Assembly (NCBI GenBank): GCA_025084515.1
Contig: JAJAGP010000362.1
Location: forward strand, 186,001-250,000
Reading direction: 5' to 3'
Source: Ancistrus triradiatus
Taxonomy: Eukaryota > Chordata > Actinopteri > Siluriformes > Loricariidae
Length of the DNA: 64,000 nt
Below, in pieces: positions 55,745-64,000 of this stretch; position 1 is the first letter of the stretch; each line of letters opens with the position of its first letter. Below the pieces are notes generated by a model. That model saw nothing but the letters and a program-made list of their open reading frames with translations, ran no database searches and was not told the origin of the DNA. A program made the position numbers and the translations under genes.

Positions 55745-57343
55745 CAGTGGTATGAAAAAGTTTGGGCACCCCTGATAATTTTCATGATTTTCCTTTATAA
55801 ATCATTGGTTGTCCAGCTCAGCAATTTCAGGTAAATATATCATATAGCAGATGAACACAGTGATATTTGAGAAGTGAAATTAAGTTTATAGGATTTACAG
55901 AAAGTGTGCAGTAATTATTCAAACAAAATTAGGCAGGTGCATAAATTTGGGCACCCTTGTCATTTTATCGATTTGAATACCTTTAGCACTAATAATTGGA
56001 ACACAAAATTTGTTTGTAAGCTCATTGACCCTTGATTACATACACAAGTGAATCCAACTACGAGAAAGTGTTAAGGTGGCCAATTGGAAGTTTGCATCTT
56101 CTCTGAAGAGTGGCAACATGGGAGCCTCAAAAACAACTCTCAAATGGCCTGAAAACAAAGGTTGTTCAACATCATGGTTCAGGGAAAGGGAAAAAAGCTC
56201 TCTCAGAGATTTCAGCTGTCAGTTTCCACTGTGAGGAACAATAGTGAGGCAATGGAAGACCACAGGCACAGTTCTAGTTAAGGAACCCCCCGAAGTGGCA
56301 GACCAAGAAAAATCTCAGATAGGCAAAGGCGAAGGATGGTGAGGAACAGTCATAGTCAAGCCACAGACCACCTCCAAAGACCTACAACCTCATCTTGCTG
56401 CAGATGGTGTCACTGTTCATCGTTCAACTATACAGCGCACTTTGCACAAGGAGAGGCTGTATGGGAGAGTAATGCAGAAGAAGCCTTTTTCTGCAGACAC
56501 GCCACCAATCAGTGTCACTTGAGGTGTGCTACAGCACATTTGGACAATCCAGCTTCATTTTGGAATAAAGTGCTGTGTACTGATGAAACTAAAATTGAGT
56601 TATTTGGACATAACAAGGAGCGGAAAAAGAACACAGCATCCCAAGACAAACACTTGCTACCCACAGTAAAATTTGGGTGGCGGTTCCATCATGCTGTGGG
56701 ACTGTGTGGCCAGTGCAGGTACTAGGAATCTGTTAAAGTTGAGGGTCGCATGGATTCCAGTTAATATCTCCAGATTCTTGAGAACAATGTTCAAGAATCA
56801 GTGACAAAGTTGCACCGAGGCCAACGACCCCAAACCCTGCTCAAAATCTACTAAGGCATTCATGCAGAGGAACCAGTACAACGTTCTGGAATGGCCATCT
56901 CAGTCCCCAGACATGAATATTACTGAAAAAAAAACAAAATGTGGGCTGTCCATGCTCGGAAACCATCAAACTGACTGAACTGGAGATGTTTCTAAAGAAG
57001 AATGGTCCAAAAGCACCTTCAACCAGAATCCAGACTGGAAGCTCTAGGAATAAATAAAACAGCCGTTTAGCGGCTGTTATTTCTACAAAAGGAGGGATCT
57101 ACTAAATATTGATGTAATTTTTTCTGTTGGGGTGCCCAAATTTATGCACCTGCCTAATTTTGTTTGAATAATTACTGCACACTTTCTGTAAATCCTATAA
57201 ACTTCATTTTTCACTTCTCAAATATCACTGTGTTCATCTGCTATATGATATATTTAACTCAAGTTGCTGATCTGAACAACCAATGATTTATAAACAAAAA
57301 TCATGAAAATTATCAGGGGTGCCCAAACTTTTTCATACCACTG
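55745..57343 (+). mobile_element. Full-length Tc1-like element, dead transposase
   Basis: 1599 bp, with TA on both sides (55743-55744 and 57344-57345). The first bases, CAGTGGTATGAAAAAGTTTG, are mirrored exactly at the right end. Inverted homology extends about 220 bp, to GCACCCTTGTCAT on the left and GGGGTGCCCAAATTTATGC on the right. Between them a plus-strand transposase remnant is readable in pieces: FWNKVLCTDETKIELFG (first Asp) near 56560-56610, KFGWRFHHAVGLCG where the family has a KxGGGSxMxWG block, and a WPSQSPDMN-type run near 56890. Frameshifts are numerous. Confidence 0.9.
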
Positions 57344-58144
57344 TAAAGCTGTCAAACTAATTCAAACTGTAATCCATTATGTCTAGTTAATAGTGTACAT
57401 ATCCTGTACGTAAATATAGAAAATATGGGTATATTCACAGTGTAGGTAGTATACTATTGTAACCTAAGGGTGAAATTGTCATAAAATGTAACTGACCTTC
57501 ATGTTGTGAGCATTAATGTCACACTGAACAAAAGACTACACTGACTTCACTTCAGCACCAACAAAATCAACACAGTTGTTTTGGCAGCTTACTTTGTCTA
57601 AATAAATAATATAATGACGTACAAAGTTGAATTTTATAAACTCACTGTAATCCTTTCATGGGGCATGTGACTTAATGGATGACACATGTTTCCTCAGAAA
57701 TATTAGATGCCTTATCTGCACACACCTACATTAATCCTGCCATAAAAAAAACTGGGCCTAACACAACGGCTCCTGCTCAAAGGTAAATATAAGTACGGGG
57801 AAAACTGCACGTAGGCTGCCGGTAGTGTAGGACTAACAATGGCTTAGACAGTAGCAATATATAGTAACATAAGGTAATTCTATAGTAAACACTTGCTTAA
57901 CATTATTACCTATATATAGCAATAAAAGTAACCTTTAATCCACATATGCTACAAGTATTGTCAGCCCTAGTTTTAGGGCATTTGTGCAGCCTCCCATCTC
58001 TTGTGGACTCTAATCTTTGACCATATAATTTGGGTGTGGTCAGGTCACTATTTAACCATTGCTGTGTGAATTTGGCTGTATGTATGTTCAGTTCTAAGAC
58101 ACAACCACAATCTGGTTGTTTTGCTTTCTAGCAGAGGCAACCAG

Positions 58145-58335
58145 AATTTTATTTATGGTAGGACAGTACCAGGTTTAGGTTCAAATCCCACCACTGCCAA
58201 GCTGCCACAGTTGGGTCCTTGAGCAAATCCCTTAACCTACAATTGCTTGGATTGCAAAACTGCGTCAGTTGTAAGTTGCTTTATAAGTTGCTCTGGATAA
58301 GGAGCTCTGGATTTACATGAATGTAAATGTTATCG
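58145..58335 (+). repeat. tRNA-derived SINE
   Basis: Copy lacking part of the 5' head: CCAGGTTTAGGTTCAAATCC, CACTGCCAAGCTGCCACAG, TTGGGTCCTTGAGCAAATCC, then GCTCTGGATAAGGAGCTCTGG. The tail is altered. Confidence 0.7.
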
Positions 58336-58841
58336 AGTCCCTGATAGTCCACTGGAGTCCAGTGTCAGACCATCCAGCATTTTTAGACATGTACTGTATT
58401 GGCCATTGTAATATATGCCCCCATCACCTTGACTGGTATAAAAATGCAAAATAAAAATAAAAACAAAAAAACATGTATTCCCAATATGTTATAAAAAATA
58501 TGAAATGCATTGTTAGAAATATGAAAGAATTAATTTAGTTCTCTGCTGAAATTGTTAATTTATTTAGAAACTAAACCGATCAAAATTCACTGCACTAACT
58601 ACGCCACCTGGCGGAAATGATTATTAATGCTATATTACTTACCAAGGAAAATGACGATCGTTTCTCTAACTCATGAGCTTTAAAATAAAGATTTGTACTG
58701 CAATTAGTATTGTTGTTGAGAGATCACAATATTGCTCCCCCACCCCCTCAAAGTCTCATTCTCAACCATTTAACCATTACAAGATATATAAAGCGTTTAA
58801 ATAAATCATAAATTGATACTGAAGGGATCAATACCTGGACA

Positions 58842-59065
58842 CCCAGGAAAAGATGTACTGTGAAATTTGACAGTAGAACCATGAAGTGGCCAAATTACCA
58901 CCAGAATTCATAGCACAACTGTGAAATAATTCATGGTCAGTTCATAGTCCATCAAGTTTACAGCTGTACTATGCAATTTCACAGTAGAACCATGTGGCCA
59001 AATTACCATCAAACATTCATAGTAAAACTATGAACTTCATGGTCAAACTGTGAAAGTATTTTCTA
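58842..59065. mobile_element. Relative of the CCCAGG MITE
   Basis: Begins CCCAGGAAAAGATGTACTG and shares ACCATGAAGTGGCCAAATTA, TTCATAGTAAAACTATGAAC and TCATGGTCAAACTGTGAA with 46675-46847. The middle part is partly duplicated. The right terminus is worn (TTTTCTATAGG). Confidence 0.6.
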
Positions 59066-59369
59066 TAGGATTCGAATCTGGCCAAAACATGACTGAAAAC
59101 AACTAAAAGCACGACCAACTAGACAGTTCGATTTCACCAGCTAAACCAACACCGGACCAGCACTAGCTAGCATAAACCTACTTGGACACTAAATTCGTAT
59201 GGTCTTAGTAATTAACCAGCACACAAGTGGTTCTTTTTCTTTTCCTTTTGTAGATAAGAATATTTTCAAGCCTCCCCACGTCACTTGCCTCCAGACTCCA
59301 CTGGAATTGATTTAAACTATTGTAATCCATACCAAATCAATTTTTTAATTAAGCACAATAAAATAATGT

Positions 59370-59722
59370 GAGGGGCAGCGCGGTGGCACAGCGGTTAGCG
59401 CGGTCACCTCACAGCTCTAGTTCGATTCTGCCCTTCGAGGTTCCGATATACCTTTGTGGAGTTTGCATGTCATCCCTGTGTCAGCGTGGGTTTACCCCGG
59501 GTTTCCTAACACATTTCAAATACATGCATGATAGGTTAATTGATGTTTCTAAAAATGCGCTTAGTGTGTTGTTTGTATGAGTGTGTGAGTGCATGTACCC
59601 TACAGTATATTGGCACCTTGTGTGTGGGTGTCCCCTGTAGGGTTGTGGCCTGTGCCTGTGGCATCGGCTTTCTCATGACAATGACCAGGATTAAGCGGAA
59701 AAGGAAACGAATGGATGAATGA
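59370..59722 (+). repeat. Interspersed repeat B, long copy
   Basis: GGGGCAGCGCGGTGGCACAG, CGGTCACCTCACAGCTC, GTGGAGTTTGCATGTCATCC and the tail ATGACCAGGATTAAGCGG. One of the longest copies; it ends in a GATGAATGAA-like stretch. Confidence 0.7.
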
Positions 59723-60096
59723 AAATAAAGTGACAAATCACCTCTGCCTTGGAATTATGACATCTGACATGCATTATGTATTTTACACATGTCTCATTTA
59801 TTTGCCTTGCTGTGCCCCCTCCAAATAGCTCCACACTACCCCTAGGGGGCGCGTCCCCAATTTGAGAACTACAGGAGAGCACCAACATTCAAACCATAAC
59901 ATATGCTGGTTTTTGCTTTTTTGTTTTTATTTGTTTTACCTGATTCCAGCCATTTTACGTGCTTGGGGTTTGATATGAAATATTTTTTATTATCATAGTC
60001 ACATTTGTGAAATTATTTTATTTAAGATGAAAAGATAATTCAAAAGTATATCGCATTACATTGTGGTTAGTAAGTGGTCCAAACACAGTGTGTTAT

Positions 60097-60300
60097 CCAA
60101 TCAAAATGTAGTTCCTTCGAGAGCTCCAAATCAGGGCGACCAATAGCATTAGTGGATGTTGTGTAGCGCCGGTCTAGTTCTTCCGCTTAGGTGCCGGTTA
60201 CACGTGTTTGGTGCGGTGGTAAGTATTTATTCTACATTCTCACTACTTTAAGTTACTGTAACACAAGCGTTCATGATATTTTGTTACTGCAGGTATTTGG
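60097..60300 (+). promoter_or_regulatory. Probable promoter and 5' UTR exon of the aen-like gene
   Basis: CCAAT boxes are at 60097-60101 and 60140-60144. They precede a locally GC-richer stretch (GTAGCGCCGGTCTAG, GCTTAGGTGCCGGTTACACG) that ends at a donor GGTAAGTATTT near 60220. The next exon starts after an acceptor at 61365-61374 (TTTTGTTCACAG). Transcription start is inferred. Confidence 0.45.
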
Positions 60301-61402
60301 TAAGTATTTGTGTTTTACATTATGACTTATTTTCGCTGACTGTGGGCGAAGTCTCTACTGGCCTGTGAGTTCAGCCATTAGATCGCTGAGGTTCTTTTAT
60401 GTTATAGTTTCAACGACTCAGAATAATGAGGTGATGTATACTATAATATATCTGTAGTATACGCGCTTGTGGGATTTATAATATATCTGTAGAATATAGG
60501 CGTATGCAAATGTCTTAATGTTTTTATATTAGAGTGTGGGATATATGGTACGTTATAACTCTAATATATAAGCGTATGTGACAGTGGTGTGGAATCTATA
60601 GTATCTGTAATATATAAGTGACCGTGACAGTCTGAAAACTGTTTTAGAAACGAGTGATTATCGTTGTTGGAAGTAATTGGGAAATTGTGGCCACGAAGGG
60701 ATGCACATGTTCAGCAACAATACTGAAATAGGTTGTGGCATGTGAGCACTGATTGGCTGGTATTAATTGGCAAAATGTGCCAAGAAATCAGTCCCCACAA
60801 TACATTACCGATTTTGGACAGTTATGGTTGTTTATGTCCAGGAATTATAAATGACAACATACAGATACTGTTCAACTTTTCTTTTAATGGAAACTTCTTT
60901 ATTGCTAAAGAAAGCTTGCAGAAGCTGCTAGCTTGTGTCTGGCTCGTCACTCTGTGAGCTTTAGCTTTGTCAAATTCCACATATTCAGGGAGGATCTGGT
61001 GTTTTAATAGTCTTATTAAATTTGTTGCTGCTCCCTTACCAATAGTACACCATATGGGAAGATAGTGTACTAAGTAGTAGCATTGAAACACAACTCAAGT
61101 CTAACACTTCTTTGTCGTCAGCATTCGCCTCATAAACAAACACAGTTTCAATTAGAACTGAATTGTGAATTAATGTTCGTGAAAGCAGTGTGTTTTTGTC
61201 TGTCACTGTGTGGGTGTGGCTGTGTTTGTGCACAAGTTTGGTTAAATGTGACCGGGACATAATCAACACACAAGTTGACACGTATTGTGGTAGACTAACC
61301 CTTAATCGTTTTAGGTTGCCTTATTACATTAAGCCTGACGTCATTGTTATTTTCTCTTTTATTTTGTTCACAGACATTGCTAAGCTCTACAGGCTCCTAG
61401 AA

Positions 61403-62447
61403 ATGTTCGCATCCAGCTCTCTCAGTAGCATCATGGCAACACAAACTGTATGGGGACCTCTTAACATGCAGTCGTCTGCTCTGTCTTCTGTATTAACGAA
61501 ACGAAAGAGAAAAAAGAAAAACAAGATTGTGGAAAGCCACACAATAGCTCATGGCATCAAAGAATCCAAGAAAAGAAAGTGTAGTGAGGTCCTGGAGGAA
61601 CCTGGCAGTAATGTGAAGTCATCCGGGCCTAACTGCAGCAGGCTTGAAAGCACTTCACTGGACAGCACACAGCTTTGTAAAGCCAAAAGGGTCAAAACAC
61701 AAACTCCAACTGATGGTACAGACAATCCTGGGTGTACTTTTTCATTTTGTGACGATTGGGAAATGGACAGCGGCTTCTCTTCGGAGGTTAGTCCTCCTGC
61801 CAGTGGCCGAAGTTCTCCCTCTGCTGGTATTCACCCCTCTCTGCTGGTGGCCATGGACTGTGAGATGGTGGGGACAGGTCCAAATGGACAGTGTAGTGAA
61901 CTGGCTCGCTGCAGTTTGATAAATTATTCTGGAACTGTGATGTATGACAAGTATGTCCTGCCTCGCCAGCCTGTCACAGACTACAGGACACGGTGGAGTG
62001 GCATTAGGAAAGAGCACTTAATACAGGCTTTGCCCTTTAGGGAAGCAAGGAAAGAGGTAATAATATCAGTGTATGACCATGTATAATGTGGGTTTTTTGG
62101 TGTTAGTGAGACTGTGGTAAATACATTTCCATTAATACTAAAATTACAGAAAAAAAGTCATATGATGAATCTCTGCCCATTATCAACAATACTCATGTTT
62201 GGTTCAACTTAGCCATGCTTTTACTTCAAATTACTTTTTTCTGTTTTAGGTCCTGCAGATTCTTAAAGGAAAGTTAATAATCGGCCATGCGTTGAATCAT
62301 GACTTTGCTGCTCTGGACATCACCATACCACATCACATGATTAGGGATACTTCCTCTATGCCTCTGCTGCGACAAATGTATGGCTCTTCTGAAAAGAACA
62401 TCTCACTGAAGAAGTTGTCCAGTTCTCTCCTCAGCAGGAGCATACAG
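61403..62447 (+). CDS. aen: AEN/ISG20L2-family DEDDh exonuclease, 3' end outside window
   Basis: Two coding exons are seen, 61403-62056 and 62250-62447, joined in phase (284 codons). The N-terminus has basic runs (KRKRKKKNK, KKRKC), probably nuclear or nucleolar signals. The exonuclease domain starts near residue 149: VAMDCEMVGTGP supplies the first Asp and Glu, DYRTRWSGI follows, and IIGHALNHDFAALD near 227-240 supplies the second Asp. The last motif (a GHSSVEDA-like His and Asp) must lie in a later exon; I did not find it before 64000. AEN is a p53-induced apoptotic nuclease and ISG20L2 processes 5.8S rRNA; both share these motifs. The symbol is my best guess. The upstream in-frame ATGs before 61374 are intronic. 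The first ATG of the exon was chosen; another is at 61433. Confidence 0.85.
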
Positions 62448-62939
62448 GTACAATCATACTTCTTACTAAATAAATTATTCTGAATGAGTTTAGAAATAAT
62501 GCTGGTCTATGGCTGTCCTCCCTTGGCGGAGGGATCGGCACACAGTGAGGAATCTCGACAAGGGGAATTGGCATTTTTGGATTTGGCATTTTTGAATAGA
62601 TAAAACTGACTGTAAAATGGGATTTCTGGAATAACACAAGTGCAAGAGGCTGTACCTTGAGGGGAGGAAATGTAGAGAACTGAGAATGTGAGATCTCAAA
62701 CTAAACTAGGTTTTTAAGCACAGACACTCCATAACCTCATCCCGACTAAACCCAACATATTGGACGCTAATTCACCCACAAAACACAGACCATAAGGAGT
62801 TGCCTGATGTAAGAGAACTATTCCTATTGTATGCCTTCATGTAAACAAATGGTTACAAAATCAAGAACCGGGTATCAGCAGCAGCAGTAGTAACAGGCTG
62901 ACGTGGACATATTTACTCCATCTAAACACAGCTCAATAT

Positions 62940-63330
62940 AAACTCTACAGACAAAAGTTTGTGGACACAAAAAATTAAAAACAAGGGTATTAGCATTGAC
63001 CACTTATGTACCACCATTGCTGCTACAACAGTCTTTGTTCTTCTAAAAGGGCTTTCCACTAGATTATGGAATATGACTGTGAGGTGGGCTTGTAATGTTG
63101 CACAATAAGTCCTGACTCACGTTTCATTCAAGTGCATTATCATGATGTCTAATGGAGTTGAGGTCAAGGTTCTGTGCAAGGCTGCCAGGTTTTCAATCAC
63201 AGTTGGCAAACCAATTCTCTGTGGACTTTGTTTAAGGGCAGCAGGGCGGAAAGTTGACGAACTGACTTGTTGGAAGCGGAAACCTATAAATGTGTCAATT
63301 TGAGAGTCACTGGGATGTCTAAGGACAATC
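62940..63330 (-). mobile_element. Deleted Tc1-like element
   Basis: Begins CTACAGACAAAAGTTTGTGG and keeps pieces of the same family as 28311-29438: GGGCTTTCCACTAGATTATGG, AATGGAGTTGAGGTCAAGGTT and AAAGTTGACGAACTGACTTGT. The order is conserved but most of the coding region is missing. It lies in the intron after exon 62250-62447. Confidence 0.65.
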
Positions 63331-63340
63331 TAGGGACTGT

Positions 63341-63530
63341 GGTAGCCTAGCGGTTAAGCTACTGGACTCTGGACCAGAAGGTCCAGGGTTCAAATCCCAC
63401 CTCTGCCAAGCTGCCACTGGTGGGTCCTTGAGCAAGACCCTTAACTCAAAAATTGCTTAGATTGTAAGATTGTATCAAATTGTAAGTCACTCTGGATAAG
63501 GGCATCTGCTAAATGCTGTAAATGTAAATG
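63341..63530 (+). repeat. tRNA-derived SINE, well preserved
   Basis: The best copy: CTGTGGTAGCCTAGCGGTTA, GAAGGTCCAGGGTTCAAATC, CTCTGCCAAGCTGCCACTGG, GGGTCCTTGAGCAAGACCC, and the tail GGGCATCTGCTAAATGCTG. It shows the A and B boxes clearly. A reversed tail of the same family begins at about 63976 and runs off the window. Confidence 0.85.
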
Positions 63531-63599
63531 TAGAAATGTATGTTTTATATTGTGTGTTACGAGTGAGTGTTTCTGAAATAGCAGAGCTCAATAATTAGA

Positions 63600-63945
63600 A
63601 GGGGTTTCCACAAACTGCCCTCTAATTGTGCCGGAAAATGTTGATCTACCACAAAAGACACAGAGCCCTGATATGCGCCGACTCAAAAGTCCTGCCTTCA
63701 GTGCCTGCAGACTCTCATGACCAACCATCCACTTATAAATAACATCCTGGAAAAAACATATGACCTCGCTAGATGAAACTTCATTATAAGAGCTTGCTGG
63801 GTCCCAGGCCACCGTGGCATCACTGACAATAAGACAGTAGACCAACTACCAAGAATGACAAGAAGGTCACATGCAACAGACTGCAAGCCAGCACCAGCAG
63901 ATGTCAAGCCCCTACTAATCTCCAACATAAAGAACACATGACAAA
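63600..63945 (+). pseudogene. LINE RNase H domain fragment
   Basis: In shifting plus-strand frames I read LICADSK, then CLQCLQTLMTNHPLINNILE, then RACWVPGHRGITDNKTVDQL. This order (DS, SCLQAL, ILE, WVPGHxGIxxNExAD) is the RNase H domain of I-clade-type LINEs. A one-base shift near 63690 and a TGA near 63775 break it. It has no role in the host gene whose intron it occupies. Confidence 0.7.
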
Positions 63946-64000
63946 GAATGAAGCATGCAGACCAGAAACAAACGTTTATGTCATTTAGCAGACACCCTTA

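Noticed and set aside
56336..56725. 129-codon frame as a host gene
   Set aside because: It lies wholly inside a Tc1-like element, contains the transposase DETKIELFG motif, and is broken by frameshifts.
57062..57086. Hairpin AACAGCCG-TTTAG-CGGCTGTT as a terminator
   Set aside because: A small stem of 8 bp inside the decayed Tc1 transposase region; intrinsic terminators of this kind do not apply to this genome and no transcript ends there by inference.

Overview
The window is animal nuclear DNA, almost certainly from a ray-finned fish. All five genes have GT-AG introns and encode vertebrate-type proteins. The intervening DNA is crowded with Tc1/mariner transposons, TA-flanked MITEs, hAT MITEs and tRNA-derived SINEs typical of teleosts. 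The repeat mix suggests an ostariophysan (for example a catfish), but that is only an inference. No prokaryotic, viral or CRISPR-like locus was seen.

Layout. 1-2050: repeats only. 2465-16442 (+): gtse1, 11 coding exons, 730 aa, a microtubule- and clathrin-associated G2/M protein; a CCAAT/CHR promoter lies just upstream. 18328-26632 (+): actr6, 11 exons, 396 aa, nuclear actin-related subunit of the SRCAP/SWR1 H2A.Z-loading complex. 29541-36230 (+): sycp3, eight coding exons, 240 aa, lateral element of the synaptonemal complex. 41006-51575 (-): ckmt1-type mitochondrial creatine kinase, nine coding exons, 415 aa, convergent with sycp3. 51760-60100: about 8 kb of repeats. 61403 to beyond the window (+): an AEN/ISG20L2-family DEDDh exonuclease (probably aen), whose last exon or exons lie outside.

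The genes do not form an operon or pathway; they are ordinary neighbours. The themes are cell division (gtse1), chromatin (actr6), meiosis (sycp3), energy buffering (ckmt1) and nucleic-acid degradation (aen).

Mobile DNA. The clearest items are Tc1-like elements at 13702-15278, 28311-29438, 38472-39948 and 55745-57343, all with decayed transposases. A Tigger/pogo-like MITE family is present in five copies. A hAT MITE is nested in a third kind of TA-flanked MITE inside a sycp3 intron. There are also a 115-bp hAT MITE with a perfect 8-bp target duplication, a 94-bp near-perfect palindrome, and a decayed LINE RNase H fragment at the right edge.

I did not find a convincing undescribed biological system. 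The most interesting signals are transposon architecture, the gtse1 promoter, and an in-frame upstream start in ckmt1. Exon borders were set by eye from splice sites, reading phase and remembered family sequences.
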